A DNA stretch of 50,364 nt from an uncultured Pseudanabaenaceae cyanobacterium (lineage in GTDB: Bacteria; Cyanobacteriota; Cyanobacteriia; PCC-9006; JAAUQQ01), in contig CALIJJ010000139.1 of NCBI GenBank assembly GCA_938017515.1, positions 1 to 50,364 of the forward strand, in the 5' to 3' direction. Below the pieces are notes generated by a model that was not told where the DNA came from, did no database searches, and saw nothing but the letters and a program-made list of their open reading frames with translations. Made by a program: the position numbers and the translations under genes. Positions 9,227-18,571 of this stretch are shown piece after piece. Every line of letters starts with the position of its first letter. Positions within the stretch are counted from its first letter, which is position 1.

Positions 9227-9718
9227 TTACAGTAGCTCCGCAAGGGGAGCCCAACAGAAGGAGCGTGCACCACCCATTTCCACCACCACTTTGATGCGTG
9301 CGTCTCGCTTGGGGAGAGTATTGAGGTAGTTGAGTTCTTGCTTCGAGAGAACTTGACCTTCAAGAATCCACAGCACGACACCTTTTGCCTTGGCATCAAG
9401 CTCCCCCAATTGACAGCTCAGAATAGGGGGGACAAAATAAACCGGGCCGACCGCCGCTGCATTACCGACGTCCTTTTTGCCCAAGTGGGGCGGACGTACA
9501 CCGTGGACGCCGTTCAGGAATCGGTCTAGGTCTCCGAGTCCCCGAGCGGTCACGGTCACTGCTCGATATCCCGCAGTGCGAAGGCGACGTAAATAGCGAC
9601 CTTCATAGCCCCCTTCTAGAGGTGCGTAGACGGCAAGTGCTCCGGCGGTCGCGAGGGCTTTCTTGAAGGGACCGCCGGTCGTGATGAGTTTGGGGAGGGA
9701 GAGGGCAGAAAAAACCAT
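9227..9718 (-). CDS. ndhN: NDH-1 subunit N
   Basis: NdhN is one of the oxygenic-photosynthesis-specific subunits of the NDH-1 complex in the thylakoid membrane, which passes electrons from ferredoxin to plastoquinone for cyclic flow and respiration. The 163-residue length is near that of known homologues (about 160). Conserved segments include GGYEGRYLRRLRTAGY, ARGLGDLDRFLNGVHGVRPP, VYFVPPILSC and the C-terminal WCAPLAEL-like end (here CWAPLAELL). There is no membrane span, as expected for a peripheral stromal-side subunit. It is first of the minus-strand operon with ldpA and diverges from the ribosomal cluster. Confidence 0.96.
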   Translation of the reverse strand: MVFSALSLPKLITTGGPFKKALATAGALAVYAPLEGGYEGRYLRRLRTAGYRAVTVTARGLGDLDRFLNGVHGVRPPHLGKKDVGNAAAVGPVYFVPPILSCQLGELDAKAKGVVLWILEGQVLSKQELNYLNTLPKRDARIKVVVEMGGARSFCWAPLAELL

Positions 9719-10532
9719 AGCGCCGGATCGCTTCCTTATATGTCAATGGATCAGCAGGCCGACTGAATCACTGGGGGTCTTAAATTTGTATCCCACACGA
9801 TTCAGCTCTGCATCATTGTATAGTCCCAGTCCCCGCTCTTGGAGAGCGGACGGCAGGTTTTGTCGAGAGTCGAGCTGCCTGGAGGGTCGCCATCGCTGGT
9901 TTTAGCCTGGTATCTGCTGACGGATGCGGATTGGAGCCTGGAAATCCGCCGCTGCCGCCATATCGGTCATTGCGCTGATGCCCCCATGGCTAAAAGGATT
10001 GAGCGATCGCTGCCGCTTGTCCGTTCGTCACTGCTCCAAAATAATCTGTATCCAGGTAGACAAATTGCCACCCTCTTCTCTATAGTTAATAACTGCCGCC
10101 AAAATTGGTGGCTCAATACCCCTGAATTTCCGTGGATGTTGAGCCCATCAGAAAGTGCAAATGAGATGGTTCCGTAGTGAACCAGGCTTGCCAAGCTTTT
10201 CTGGTAATAGCAGGGATACTGGTGGTTCGTTCGTTTCGGCGACGTCCATCCAAGTCCTGGCAAGTTGCGGTTAAGAAGTGAAACCCAACGGAATCTTTGT
10301 TCTGTGTGAGCGGAGCAAGGATGACAGAAATTGAGAGAAGCAGTCCTGTTTCTCTGTTTCGCATGTGGTTGTCCGAGGACGAGCAGTTAGCATGACTCCC
10401 TATCCCTAGGGTCCGTCTGCCCTTGTGCTGCTTGCTTCCTTTGGCGGGTTGGTGTGGATTGGCTTTCTCAGGTCTGTTTGCGCAGTTTAGCCCCACTTCC
10501 ACTGTCCTGTATGTATAGGGAGAACATTTGCC
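9719..10532. other. 814-bp gene-free leader before rplC
   Basis: This divergent interval separates ndhN (minus) from rplC (plus). Short open frames exist in it, but none has a recognisable protein, compositional support or a good ribosome-binding site. It must hold the ndhN promoter and the main promoter of the ribosomal cluster. If the candidate promoter at 10057-10086 is used, the rplC transcript has an untranslated leader of roughly 440 nt. Confidence 0.6.
10057..10086 (+). promoter_or_regulatory. candidate sigma70-type promoter for ribosomal cluster
   Basis: TAGACA at 10057-10062 and TATAGT at 10081-10086 are each one mismatch from the consensus -35 and -10 boxes, separated by 18 bp. It is the best such pair I saw in the leader. 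No transcription start data support it. Confidence 0.35.
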
Positions 10533-11171
10533 GTGTCTATCGGTATTCTCGGTACAAAAGTGGGAATGACCCAGATCTTTGATGATGCGGGGAAAGCCGT
10601 TCCCGTCACTGTCATCCAAGCCGGTCCCTGTAAGGTGACCCAGGTCAAGACCAAAGATACGGATGGCTATGAAGCGATCCAAATTGGTTACGGGGAGACC
10701 CGTGAAAAGTTGCTGACCAAGCCCCAAAAGGGCCATCTCGCCAAATCTGGAGCAGGTAGTCTGCGCCATCTTAAGGAGTACCGCGTAGACAGCGCGGGCG
10801 AGTATGAGCTAGGCCAAGAGCTCAAGGCTGATCTGTTTGAAGCCGGTCAGATTATTGATGTCTCGGGCCGCACGATTGGTCGCGGTTTCGCCGGTAACCA
10901 AAAGCGCCACAACTTCCGTCGCGGTCCCATGACGCACGGTTCGAAGAACCACCGTGCTCCGGGTTCGACCGGTGCTGGTACGACCCCTGGCCGCATTTAC
11001 CCCGGTAAGCGCATGGCGGGTCGTCTGGGTAATGACAAGGTCACCCTGCGCAAGCTCACTGTTGTGAAGGTGGACGCCGAGCAAAATCTACTGTTGGTGA
11101 AGGGCTCTGTGCCTGGAAAGCCCGGCGCGCTGCTGAGCATCGCACCGACGAACAAGGTGGGAAACAAGTAG
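10533..11171 (+). CDS. rplC: 50S ribosomal protein L3
   Basis: uL3 binds 23S rRNA early in assembly and sends a long loop toward the peptidyl-transferase centre. The 212-residue product has the typical start [18 protein letters not shown] and the rRNA-binding loop with [20 protein letters not shown] and GKRMAGRLG. The start is GTG with AGGGAGA upstream. It is the first gene of the cluster here; rpsJ, which precedes rplC in E. coli, is not present, in line with cyanobacteria that keep rpsJ with the str genes. Confidence 0.98.
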   Translation: MSIGILGTKVGMTQIFDDAGKAVPVTVIQAGPCKVTQVKTKDTDGYEAIQIGYGETREKLLTKPQKGHLAKSGAGSLRHLKEYRVDSAGEYELGQELKADLFEAGQIIDVSGRTIGRGFAGNQKRHNFRRGPMTHGSKNHRAPGSTGAGTTPGRIYPGKRMAGRLGNDKVTLRKLTVVKVDAEQNLLLVKGSVPGKPGALLSIAPTNKVGNK

Positions 11172-11188
11172 GGCGGAGGAATTGAGAC

Positions 11189-11824
11189 ATGGTTGATTGC
11201 GACGTTAAAAATTGGAAAGGGGAATCGGCTGGTAAAGCTTCCCTAGATCTGAAGGTTGCCAAGGAAGAAAACGCGGCACACATCCTTCACCGGGCTTTGG
11301 TCCGTCAGCAGGCGAATGCACGCCAAGGCACCGTTTCGAGTAAGACTCGGGCCGAGGTTCGTGGCGGTGGTCGTAAGCCCTGGCGCCAGAAAGGTACGGG
11401 CCGCGCACGGGCTGGTTCGATTCGTTCTCCCCTGTGGCGTGGCGGCGGTGTCATCTTTGGTCCCAAGCCTCGGGACTACAGCAAGAAGATGAACCGCAAG
11501 GAGCGTCGTTTGGCGCTTCGTACCGCGCTCCAGGGCCGTGCAGAAGATCTGGTTGTGGTGCAGGACTTCGCGAGTGAGTTTCCTCGCCCTAAGACCAAGG
11601 ACTTTTTGGAAGCCACCGCACGATGGGGGGTTGAAGCCGGTAGCAAAATCCTCGTGATTTTGGCTGAGAAAAACGAGAACGTTTATCTCTCGGTACGCAA
11701 CATTGCCAACGTCAAGCTGATCACGGCGAGCAACCTCAACATCTACGACTTGCTCCACGCCGACAAGATTGTCAGCACCGAGGACGCGATTAAGAAGATC
11801 CAGGAGGTTTACGGTGACCATTAG
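11189..11824 (+). CDS. rplD: 50S ribosomal protein L4
   Basis: uL4 lines the constriction of the nascent-peptide tunnel. The 211-residue protein shows the tunnel-loop signature [19 protein letters not shown] and [27 protein letters not shown] ribosome site precedes the ATG, 17 bp after rplC. The coding end overlaps the rplW start by 11 nt. In E. coli L4 autoregulates its operon; I saw no comparable leader structure here. Confidence 0.98.
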   Translation: MVDCDVKNWKGESAGKASLDLKVAKEENAAHILHRALVRQQANARQGTVSSKTRAEVRGGGRKPWRQKGTGRARAGSIRSPLWRGGGVIFGPKPRDYSKKMNRKERRLALRTALQGRAEDLVVVQDFASEFPRPKTKDFLEATARWGVEAGSKILVILAEKNENVYLSVRNIANVKLITASNLNIYDLLHADKIVSTEDAIKKIQEVYGDH

Positions 11825-12119
11825 AGTATCCGAGCGCAATCTGGCGGACATTATCTTCCGCCCGATCATTACTGAGAAGGCAACCCTCCTCCTGGAAAAT
11901 AATCAGTACGTTTTCGAGGTTGACCCTCGTGCCACCAAGCCTGACATCACTGCGGCGATCGAGAAGCTGTTTGACGTCAAGGTGACTGGCATTAGCACCA
12001 TGAAGCCACCCCGTAAGAAGCGTCGTGTGGGTCAAAACATTGGCCACCGCGCCCAGGTGAAGCGTGCTGTTGTTCAGCTCGCCGAAGGTGATTCTATCGA
12101 GCTCTTCCCCGAGGTTTAG
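11814..12119 (+). CDS. rplW: 50S ribosomal protein L23
   Basis: uL23 sits at the tunnel exit and docks trigger factor and SRP. I place the start at the GTG at 11814, giving 101 residues beginning [21 protein letters not shown], because an ideal AGGAGG (11802-11807) lies 6 nt upstream and the longer upstream frame only reads rplD out of frame. The start overlaps the rplD stop by 11 nt, which suggests translational coupling. The basic loop [17 protein letters not shown] is the rRNA-binding extension. Confidence 0.96.
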   Translation: MTIRVSERNLADIIFRPIITEKATLLLENNQYVFEVDPRATKPDITAAIEKLFDVKVTGISTMKPPRKKRRVGQNIGHRAQVKRAVVQLAEGDSIELFPEV

Positions 12120-12201
12120 GCCTCCGTTTGTCGAGTTAATTCCTGAGTCGTATCTTGGCTCTGAAAACGCTGAAACATTGATCCAAAAGGTCTTTTAAGT
12201 T

Positions 12202-13065
12202 ATGGGTACACGCGCATATCGGCCATATACCCCCGGCACTCGCGAACGCGTGGTTTCAGATTTCTCTGAGGTCACGAAGAGTAAGCCGGAGAAGTCGCTT
12301 GTCAAAGCGAAGCACCGTCATAAGGGCCGCAACAACCGCGGTGTCATTACCTGTCGTCACCGGGGTGGCGGCAGCAAGAAGCGCTATCGCATCGTGGATT
12401 TCCGCCGCGACAAGCGCAATGTTCCTGCCAAAGTTGCAGCGGTGGAATACGATCCCAACCGCAATGCTCGCCTGGCGCTGCTCTATTACACCGATGGTGA
12501 GAAGCGCTACATCCTCCATCCCAACGGATTGGAAGTGGGCAGCACCGTCGTCGCAGGCGAAGAGGTTCCGTTTGAGACGGGCAACGCGATGCCCTTGTCC
12601 AAGGTTCCCTTGGGTAGCCAGGTCCACAACGTTGAGTTGGTTGCTGGCAAGGGCGGGCAGATTGTTCGCGCCGCGGGCACTTCGGCCCAGGTGATGGCGA
12701 AGGAGGGGGATTATGTCGCCCTGAAGCTCCCGTCTACTGAGGTTCGTTTGGTTCGTCGTGAGTGCTATGCCACGTTGGGCCAGGTCGGCAATGCTGACGT
12801 TCGCAACACCACACTGGGTAAAGCCGGTCGCACCCGTTGGAAGGGGCGTCGTCCCCAGGTTCGCGGTAGTGTCATGAACCCGGTTGACCACCCCCACGGT
12901 GGTGGTGAGGGTCGCGCTCCCATTGGTCGCAGCGGTCCTGTGACGCCTTGGGGCAAGCCTGCTCTGGGCAAGAAAACCCGCAAGAAGAATAAGCCCAGCG
13001 ATCGCTTGGTCCTGCGTCGTCGTCGTAAGACCTCGAAGCGGAGTCGCGGGGGTCGCGATTCGTAA
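12202..13065 (+). CDS. rplB: 50S ribosomal protein L2
   Basis: uL2 is a core 23S rRNA-binding protein needed for subunit joining and peptidyl-transferase activity. The 287-residue length is usual for cyanobacteria. The C-terminal motif [18 protein letters not shown] includes the conserved histidine at the catalytic-centre side. The first 80 residues are strongly basic ([20 protein letters not shown]). An 82-bp spacer separates it from rplW, with only a weak ribosome-binding site. Confidence 0.98.
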   Translation: MGTRAYRPYTPGTRERVVSDFSEVTKSKPEKSLVKAKHRHKGRNNRGVITCRHRGGGSKKRYRIVDFRRDKRNVPAKVAAVEYDPNRNARLALLYYTDGEKRYILHPNGLEVGSTVVAGEEVPFETGNAMPLSKVPLGSQVHNVELVAGKGGQIVRAAGTSAQVMAKEGDYVALKLPSTEVRLVRRECYATLGQVGNADVRNTTLGKAGRTRWKGRRPQVRGSVMNPVDHPHGGGEGRAPIGRSGPVTPWGKPALGKKTRKKNKPSDRLVLRRRRKTSKRSRGGRDS

Positions 13066-13140
13066 TCGGTTTAGCCCCAGCATTGTCGCTGGGGCAACGA
13101 TACGAATCTTTTTTGTTTTTAGACTCAACCACAGAGACCC

Positions 13141-13416
13141 ATGGCACGTTCACTCAAAAAAGGCCCCTTCGTCGCCGACCATCTCATGACGAAGATCGAA
13201 AAAATGAATGCCAAGAACGAGAAGCAGGTAATCAAAACCTGGTCTCGGGCATCCACCATCCTGCCCAACATGATTGGCCACACCATCGCCGTTCACAACG
13301 GTCGTCAGCATGTGCCCGTCTACGTCACCGAGCAAATGGTGGGACACAAACTAGGCGAATTTGCGCCGACCCGCACCTTCCGCGGACACACCAAGGACAA
13401 GAAGGCAGGCCGTTAA
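13141..13416 (+). CDS. rpsS: 30S ribosomal protein S19
   Basis: uS19 lies in the 30S head, pairs with S13 and contacts the A-site tRNA through intersubunit bridge regions. The 91-residue protein starts [14 protein letters not shown] and ends [20 protein letters not shown], both diagnostic. It is 75 bp after rplB. The downstream 61-bp spacer contains several near-copies of AACAGCC. Confidence 0.98.
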   Translation: MARSLKKGPFVADHLMTKIEKMNAKNEKQVIKTWSRASTILPNMIGHTIAVHNGRQHVPVYVTEQMVGHKLGEFAPTRTFRGHTKDKKAGR

Positions 13417-13477
13417 GGCGGTTTTCTGAAACAGCCTTAGAACACAGCCCAAAGGAAACAGCCCAACGTAAACAGCT

Positions 13478-13849
13478 ATGGCAAGTTCAATCGCAGTTGA
13501 TAAATCATCAGAAGCGCGGTCTGTCGCCCGCTACATCCGGATGTCTCCGTCCAAGGTGCGCCGTGTCCTCGATCAAATTCGGGGTCGCTCCTACCGAGAA
13601 GCGTTGATCATCCTGGAATTTATGCCCTATCGCTCCTGCGATCCGGTGTTGAAAGTCCTCCGCTCTGCGGTGGCAAATGCTGAGAACAACATGGGCTTAG
13701 ATCCTTCTAACCTCGTCATCAGTGAGGCATTTGCGGACCAAGGACCCGTCCTCAAGCGGTTCCGCCCTCGGGCCCAGGGTCGCGCTTTCATGATTCGTAA
13801 GGGCACCTGTCACATCACTGTTGCCGTCGCGCCCGCCGCAGACGCCTAG
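13478..13849 (+). CDS. rplV: 50S ribosomal protein L22
   Basis: uL22 contacts all 23S rRNA domains, and its beta-hairpin forms part of the exit-tunnel wall. The 123 residues include [19 protein letters not shown] and the hairpin region [24 protein letters not shown]. Changes in that hairpin cause macrolide resistance in other bacteria; nothing unusual is visible here. A 96-bp spacer with a 13-bp tandem repeat follows. Confidence 0.98.
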   Translation: MASSIAVDKSSEARSVARYIRMSPSKVRRVLDQIRGRSYREALIILEFMPYRSCDPVLKVLRSAVANAENNMGLDPSNLVISEAFADQGPVLKRFRPRAQGRAFMIRKGTCHITVAVAPAADA

Positions 13850-13878
13850 GTGAGTCACCCAGACCCAAACGACTTTTT

Positions 13879-13911
13879 AGACCAGGTCTTGAGACCAGGT
13901 CTTGAGACCAG
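13879..13911 (+). repeat. 13-bp tandem repeat in rplV-rpsC spacer
   Basis: AGACCAGGTCTTG occurs twice in perfect tandem (13879-13891 and 13892-13904), followed by a partial third copy, AGACCAG, to 13911. Each unit is itself partly palindromic (AGACC/GGTCT), so the RNA could form small alternative hairpins upstream of rpsC. Confidence 0.9.
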
Positions 13912-13945
13912 TAGGAACAACCCAGAGTTTTAGAGGAACGCGCTT

Positions 13946-14689
13946 GTGGGACAGAAGATTAATCCAATTGGATTTCGCCTAGGGATTACCCAGGATCACC
14001 GTTCTCGGTGGTTCGCGGATACCAAGCGTTATCCTGAATTGCTTCAAGAAGACGCCAAGATCCGTAAATACATTCAGAAAAACCTCAGCAATGCTGGTCT
14101 CGCTGGCATCCGCATTGAGCGGAAGGCCGATCAGCTGGAAATTGAGATTCGTACCGCTCGCCCTGGTGTGGTCGTTGGCCGCGGTGGTGCAGGGATTGAG
14201 AGCCTGCGTCAGGGCCTCCAAAAGGAACTCGGTGGTGCTGATCGCCAGATCCGTATCAATGTGGTCGAAGTCGATCGCGTTGATGCTGAATCGGCGTTGA
14301 TTGCTGAATACATTGCTCAGCAGCTAGAGCGTCGTGTTTCCTTCCGCCGCGTTGTGCGTCAAGCCATGCAGCGTGCTCAGCGTGCGGGAGTCAAGGGCAT
14401 CAAGATTCAGGTGGGTGGCCGCTTGAACGGTGCTGAAATTGCCCGTACAGAAGTGGCAATGGAAGGCAGCGTCCCTCTCCATACGCTACGTGCTGATATT
14501 GATTACCACTACCGCACAGCCCAGACCACCTACGGCATTTTGGGCATCAAGGTGTGGGTCTTTAAGGGAGAAATTATCCCTGGTCAAGAGAGACAGCCCG
14601 TTTCTCCCCCACCCCAGCAGCGTCGCCGCGGTGGGGGTGGCGGTGGTGGCCGCCGTCGCCAGTTTGAAGACCGTTCCAACGACGGTTAG
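13946..14689 (+). CDS. rpsC: 30S ribosomal protein S3
   Basis: uS3 forms part of the mRNA entry channel and its helicase function. The 247 residues include [19 protein letters not shown] at the start, the KH-domain GxxG region [14 protein letters not shown], and the C-terminal domain with KGEIIPGQE. The tail is a Gly/Arg run ([16 protein letters not shown]), as in many cyanobacterial S3 proteins. The start codon is GTG. Confidence 0.98.
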   Translation: MGQKINPIGFRLGITQDHRSRWFADTKRYPELLQEDAKIRKYIQKNLSNAGLAGIRIERKADQLEIEIRTARPGVVVGRGGAGIESLRQGLQKELGGADRQIRINVVEVDRVDAESALIAEYIAQQLERRVSFRRVVRQAMQRAQRAGVKGIKIQVGGRLNGAEIARTEVAMEGSVPLHTLRADIDYHYRTAQTTYGILGIKVWVFKGEIIPGQERQPVSPPPQQRRRGGGGGGGRRRQFEDRSNDG

Positions 14690-14728
14690 AGCGATTTAGG
14701 AGCTTAGAAGCCGAGATAGGAGGCCATC

Positions 14729-15196
14729 ATGTTAAGTCCAAAGCGTACAAAATTTCGAAAGCAACACCGTGGGCGGATGCGCGGTAAGGCAACCCGGGGC
14801 AATACCATCGCCTTTGGCGATTATGCACTCCAGGCCCAGGAGCCGTCCTGGATTACGTCCCGCCAGATTGAGGCGGCTCGTCGTGCCATGACTCGCTATA
14901 TCAAGCGTGGTGGCAAGATCTGGATTCGCATTTTCCCAGACAAGCCTGTGACCATGCGCCCCGCTGAGACCCGCATGGGTTCCGGTAAAGGTAACCCGGA
15001 ATTCTGGGTGGCAGTGGTCAAGCCCGGCCGCATCATGTTTGAGCTCAATGGTGTGCCCGAGGATGTCGCACGGGAAGCCATGCGATTAGCGGCATTCAAA
15101 TTGCCCATCAAGACCAAGTTCATCGTCCGCGAAAAGGGCGCAGCCGAAATTCAGGCTGAAGCAGACGCAGCAGCAGCAGCGGAGGAGCAATCATAA
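14729..15196 (+). CDS. rplP: 50S ribosomal protein L16
   Basis: uL16 binds near the A site and central protuberance. The core has [18 protein letters not shown], the conserved [20 protein letters not shown], and [20 protein letters not shown]. At 155 residues it is about 15 longer than usual, because of an Ala/Glu-rich tail ([17 protein letters not shown]). AGGAGG precedes the ATG. The stop codon abuts the rpmC start directly. Confidence 0.98.
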   Translation: MLSPKRTKFRKQHRGRMRGKATRGNTIAFGDYALQAQEPSWITSRQIEAARRAMTRYIKRGGKIWIRIFPDKPVTMRPAETRMGSGKGNPEFWVAVVKPGRIMFELNGVPEDVAREAMRLAAFKLPIKTKFIVREKGAAEIQAEADAAAAAEEQS

Positions 15197-15412
15197 ATGG
15201 CACTTCCTAAGATTAAAGAGGTCCGCGATTTGAGCGATGACCAGTTGGTGGAAAAGATCTCAGCGGTTAAGAAGGAGCTGTTTGATCTTCGCTTCCAGCA
15301 GGCGACTCGTCAGCTTGAAGCCCCTCACTTGTTTAAGCACAAGAAGCATGAGCTTGCCCAACTGCTCACGATTGAGCGAGAGCGGCAAATCAAGGCGGCG
15401 GCTGAAGCATAG
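15197..15412 (+). CDS. rpmC: 50S ribosomal protein L29
   Basis: uL29 lies at the tunnel exit next to L23. The 71-residue helical protein has the hallmark [20 protein letters not shown]. There is no spacer after rplP (TAA directly followed by ATG), so the two are probably translationally coupled. The spacer after it contains a duplicated ribosome-binding region for rpsQ. Confidence 0.97.
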   Translation: MALPKIKEVRDLSDDQLVEKISAVKKELFDLRFQQATRQLEAPHLFKHKKHELAQLLTIERERQIKAAAEA

Positions 15413-15421
15413 ACGGATTAA

Positions 15422-15449
15422 GGCTGAAGGAGAGAGGCTTAAGGAGAGA
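15422..15449 (+). repeat. 14-bp tandem duplication covering rpsQ ribosome-binding site
   Basis: GGCTGAAGGAGAGA (15422-15435) is followed immediately by GGCTTAAGGAGAGA (15436-15449), identical at 13 of 14 positions. Both copies contain AAGGAGA, a strong Shine-Dalgarno. Only the second copy is correctly spaced from the rpsQ ATG at 15454. Confidence 0.85.
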
Positions 15450-15453
15450 TCTC

Positions 15454-15699
15454 ATGGCTGTTAAAGAAAGAGTTGGACTTGTTGTCAGCAACAAGATGGA
15501 CAAGACGGTGGTCGTGGCAGTGGAAAACCGCTCGGCTCACCCCAAGTACGGAAAGATTATGGTCAGAACCAAGCGTTATAAGGTGCATGATGCCGAAAAC
15601 GCTTGTAATGAGGGCGATCGCGTCCGCATCCAAGAAACCCGCCCCATGAGCAAAACTAAGCGCTGGGCCGTGGCTGAAGTTGTCGAGAAGGCTAAGTAA
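15454..15699 (+). CDS. rpsQ: 30S ribosomal protein S17
   Basis: uS17 is a primary 16S rRNA-binding OB-fold protein of the 30S body. The 81 residues contain [21 protein letters not shown] and the loop [21 protein letters not shown], both diagnostic. A strong AAGGAGA site precedes the ATG as the second copy of a tandem duplication. Confidence 0.98.
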   Translation: MAVKERVGLVVSNKMDKTVVVAVENRSAHPKYGKIMVRTKRYKVHDAENACNEGDRVRIQETRPMSKTKRWAVAEVVEKAK

Positions 15700-15765
15700 A
15701 CCCCAACGGTTTTACAGGCTCATTCATCTAGCCCATTGATAAGGCCCCAGTAGGAGGGAATCGCC

Positions 15766-16131
15766 ATGATTCAACAGGAAACATATATCAACGTGGCGGA
15801 TAACAGCGGCGCTCGTAAGCTGATGTGTATTCGCGTTCTGGGCAGCAACCGCCGCTATGCGGGCATTGGTGACGTGGTGGTCGCTGTTGTGAAGGATGCA
15901 TTGCCCAACATGCCCGTCAAAAAATCTGATGTGGTGAAGGCCGTGATTGTCCGCACCAAGAAAGGATTGCGCCGTCCCAGTGGCATGAGCATCCGTTTTG
16001 ATGACAATGCCGCCGTCATCATCAACGACACCGGTAACCCGCGGGGAACCCGTGTGTTTGGTCCCGTTGCACGGGAGTTGCGCGATCGCAACTACATGAA
16101 AATTGTCTCTTTGGCTCCGGAGGTGCTCTAA
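15766..16131 (+). CDS. rplN: 50S ribosomal protein L14
   Basis: uL14 forms intersubunit bridge B8 and is a docking site for the silencing factor RsfS. The 121 residues begin [18 protein letters not shown] and include [20 protein letters not shown] and [19 protein letters not shown] precedes the start. Its stop is directly followed by the rplX ATG. Confidence 0.98.
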   Translation: MIQQETYINVADNSGARKLMCIRVLGSNRRYAGIGDVVVAVVKDALPNMPVKKSDVVKAVIVRTKKGLRRPSGMSIRFDDNAAVIINDTGNPRGTRVFGPVARELRDRNYMKIVSLAPEVL

Positions 16132-16482
16132 ATGCCTAAGCCATCCAAAAAATCCAGCCATGCCCAGAGCATGCATGTCAAAACAGGTGACACCGTTCAG
16201 GTGATTGCCGGTAAGGACAAAGGGAAAGTGGGTGAGGTAACTCGCGTGCTCCCCAAAATGAGCCGGGTTGTCGTCGAAGGCGTCAACATTCGCACGAAGC
16301 ACGTCAAGGCACGGGCAGAGGGCGAGTCTGGCCAAATTGTGACTGAGGAAGCCTCCATTCATAGCTCCAACGTCATGCTCTATTCCAAGAAGGAGAAGGT
16401 GGCGAGCCGTGTTGGCTTTACCTTCACTGAGGATGGACGCAAGGTCCGCAAGCTCAAGAAAACGGGCGAAGTGATCGACTAA
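16132..16482 (+). CDS. rplX: 50S ribosomal protein L24
   Basis: uL24 is one of the two proteins that start 50S assembly. The 116-residue protein has the KOW motif ([20 protein letters not shown]) and [20 protein letters not shown]. It begins immediately after the rplN stop. In E. coli rpsN lies between rplE and rpsH; no such gene is found in this cluster. Confidence 0.98.
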   Translation: MPKPSKKSSHAQSMHVKTGDTVQVIAGKDKGKVGEVTRVLPKMSRVVVEGVNIRTKHVKARAEGESGQIVTEEASIHSSNVMLYSKKEKVASRVGFTFTEDGRKVRKLKKTGEVID

Positions 16483-16585
16483 TACGGACGTAACACGGAC
16501 GCTGTTGACGACGTCAATTGTGCGTTCCGACCTTCCCAAACACGCGCTGCCCTGACGAAGACCAGGACAGCATCAGGATAAACAC

Positions 16586-17134
16586 ATGGCACACACACCT
16601 CTTAAAGATAAATACACGTCGGAGATTGTCCCCAAGCTCAAAGAGCAATTTGGGTTCGAGAACATTCACCAGGTTCCGAAGCTCGTCAAGGTGACGATCA
16701 ACCGGGGCTTAGGCGAAGCGGCGCAAAATGCTAAAGCATTGGAGTCCTCCCAAAAAGAAATCGCGTTGATTACGGGCCAAAAGCCTGTGGTGACGCGGGC
16801 GAAGAAGGCGATCGCCGGATTCAAGATTCGTGAAGGCATGCCGATTGGCGTCATGGTGACCCTGCGACGCGATCGTATGTACAACTTCCTCGATCGTCTA
16901 ATCAATCTGTCGCTGCCCCGCATTCGCGACTTCCGCGGTGTTAGCCCCCGCAGCTTTGATGGCCGTGGTAACTACACCCTGGGTGTTCGTGAGCAACTCA
17001 TCTTCCCCGAAGTGAGCTACGACCAAATCGACCAGATTCGGGGCATGGATATTTCCATCGTCACCACCGCGATGAACGATGAAGAGGGCCGCGCCCTGCT
17101 TAAGGAAATGGGAATGCCCTTCCGGGACAACTGA
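16586..17134 (+). CDS. rplE: 50S ribosomal protein L5
   Basis: uL5 binds 5S rRNA in the central protuberance and contacts P-site tRNA. The 182-residue protein contains [41 protein letters not shown] and the C-terminal [20 protein letters not shown]. The 103-bp spacer before it includes a weak imperfect hairpin. rpsH follows after 17 bp without an intervening rpsN. Confidence 0.98.
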   Translation: MAHTPLKDKYTSEIVPKLKEQFGFENIHQVPKLVKVTINRGLGEAAQNAKALESSQKEIALITGQKPVVTRAKKAIAGFKIREGMPIGVMVTLRRDRMYNFLDRLINLSLPRIRDFRGVSPRSFDGRGNYTLGVREQLIFPEVSYDQIDQIRGMDISIVTTAMNDEEGRALLKEMGMPFRDN

Positions 17135-17151
17135 GGCAAGAAGGAAAAACT

Positions 17152-17553
17152 ATGGCAGTTAATGATCCAATTGCAGACATGCTCACGCGCATCCGAAATG
17201 CGAACCTGGCGCGGCACGCAACCACCCAGATTCCCGCAAGCCGGATGGCAAGCAATATTGCGAAAGTCCTCCAGAGTGAGGGTTTTATCAGCGGAATGAA
17301 AGAAGAGGGCGAAGGCATTCAGCGTAAGCTCGTGCTCTCCCTCAAATACAACGAAAATACGCGTCAGCCCGTCATCAAGAAGCTGAAGCGCGTCAGCAAG
17401 CCTGGTCTCCGGGTCTATGCGAATCGTCGCGAGCTGCCTCGGGTTTTGGGCGGGATTGGCGTGGCGATTGTCTCCACCTCCAAGGGCATCATGACGGCCC
17501 GTGAAGCACGCCGTCAGGGCGTAGGCGGAGAGGTCCTTTGCTACATCTGGTAG
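17152..17553 (+). CDS. rpsH: 30S ribosomal protein S8
   Basis: uS8 is a primary binder of the central 16S rRNA domain, and in E. coli represses the spc operon. The 133 residues begin [20 protein letters not shown] and end with the signature [22 protein letters not shown]. No S8-target structure was identified in the nearby leader of rplE. Confidence 0.98.
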   Translation: MAVNDPIADMLTRIRNANLARHATTQIPASRMASNIAKVLQSEGFISGMKEEGEGIQRKLVLSLKYNENTRQPVIKKLKRVSKPGLRVYANRRELPRVLGGIGVAIVSTSKGIMTAREARRQGVGGEVLCYIW

Positions 17554-17609
17554 TCCCGGCTGTTTTAAGCAGCAGTCTCCCTAATTTCGTTATCTAGGAG
17601 CAATTAGTT

Positions 17610-18149
17610 GTGTCTCGTATTGGCAAGCGTCCCGTCCCCATCCCGGACAAAGTGACCGTCACGCTCAAGGGCAACCACGTCACGGTTAAAGGTCCGAAGG
17701 GCCAGCTTGAGCGCGAACTTCCCGAGGGAGTCACCGTGTCCCAAGCGGATAACACCGTCATTGTGGAGCGAGTGAATGAGTCTCGCAAATCCCGTGAGCG
17801 TCATGGTCTGTGCCGCACCCTCATTGCCAACATGGTCGAGGGAGTCTCCAACGGTTATTCCAAGGACTTGGAAATCATTGGCGTGGGTTACAGAGCTGCG
17901 GTCAAGGGCAAAGATTTAGTCCTGAACGTAGGCTATAGCAACCCCGTCACCATTGTTCCCCCCGATGGCATTCAATTTGCCGTTGAGAAGAACACCAAGG
18001 TGACCGTCACCGGCATTAACAAAGAATTGGTGGGCAACACGGCGGCGACCGTCCGCGCGACTCGTCCTCCGGAGCCCTACAAAGGCAAGGGTGTTCGCTA
18101 TTCCGGCGAATTTATCCGCCGTAAAGCAGGTAAGGCAGGTAAGAAGTAA
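17610..18149 (+). CDS. rplF: 50S ribosomal protein L6
   Basis: uL6 lies near the factor-binding site of the 50S subunit. The 179-residue protein has the two related L6 domains, starting [20 protein letters not shown] and ending with the signature [20 protein letters not shown]. The start codon is GTG. rplR begins only 3 bp after its stop. Confidence 0.98.
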   Translation: MSRIGKRPVPIPDKVTVTLKGNHVTVKGPKGQLERELPEGVTVSQADNTVIVERVNESRKSRERHGLCRTLIANMVEGVSNGYSKDLEIIGVGYRAAVKGKDLVLNVGYSNPVTIVPPDGIQFAVEKNTKVTVTGINKELVGNTAATVRATRPPEPYKGKGVRYSGEFIRRKAGKAGKK

Positions 18150-18152
18150 GCC

Positions 18153-18512
18153 ATGAAAGCAACCCGTAAACAGTCAACGCAGAAGCGCCATAGACGTATT
18201 CGTAAGCGCGTTGCCGGAACCACAGATCGTCCTCGTCTGTCCGTGTTTCGTTCTAACAATCATATCTACGCCCAAGTCATTGATGACACGGCCCACAGCA
18301 CCCTTGTTGCAGCCTCTACACTGGATGCTGAGGTGAAGGGTGACGTGACCGGTGGAAACTGTGATGCTTCAACGAAGGTCGGAGCACTCGTTGCCAAGCG
18401 TGCCTTGGACAAGGGTATTAAGCAGGTGGTTTTTGATCGGGGTGGCAATCTGTATCACGGTCGCGTGAAGGCCCTAGCCGATGCCGCTCGGGAAGCTGGT
18501 CTGGAATTCTAG
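18153..18512 (+). CDS. rplR: 50S ribosomal protein L18
   Basis: uL18 binds 5S rRNA with L5. The 119 residues have a basic N-terminus ([19 protein letters not shown]) and the conserved [20 protein letters not shown] and [20 protein letters not shown]. It is nearly contiguous with rplF. Confidence 0.98.
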   Translation: MKATRKQSTQKRHRRIRKRVAGTTDRPRLSVFRSNNHIYAQVIDDTAHSTLVAASTLDAEVKGDVTGGNCDASTKVGALVAKRALDKGIKQVVFDRGGNLYHGRVKALADAAREAGLEF

Positions 18513-18571
18513 CGTGGTCGGAATTTCCGTCCGTGTAACCCCAGAATATTCAATCTAGAAAGGTCGAAGAC

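Noticed and set aside
9839..10177. 112-residue plus-strand frame in the rplC leader
   Set aside because: No family resemblance, no Shine-Dalgarno and random-looking composition.
10400..10490. Possible signal recognition particle RNA on the minus strand
   Set aside because: GGAAGCAAGCAGC resembles the SRP domain IV loop, but the flanking stem does not pair.
10113..10769. 218-residue minus-strand frame across the rplC start
   Set aside because: It overlaps the certain rplC start, has no recognisable motif and no ribosome-binding site.
12256..13128. 290-residue open frame antisense to rplB
   Set aside because: It lies wholly opposite a certain gene, and its Thr/Ala/Leu-rich composition is what the reverse of basic ribosomal coding sequence gives.
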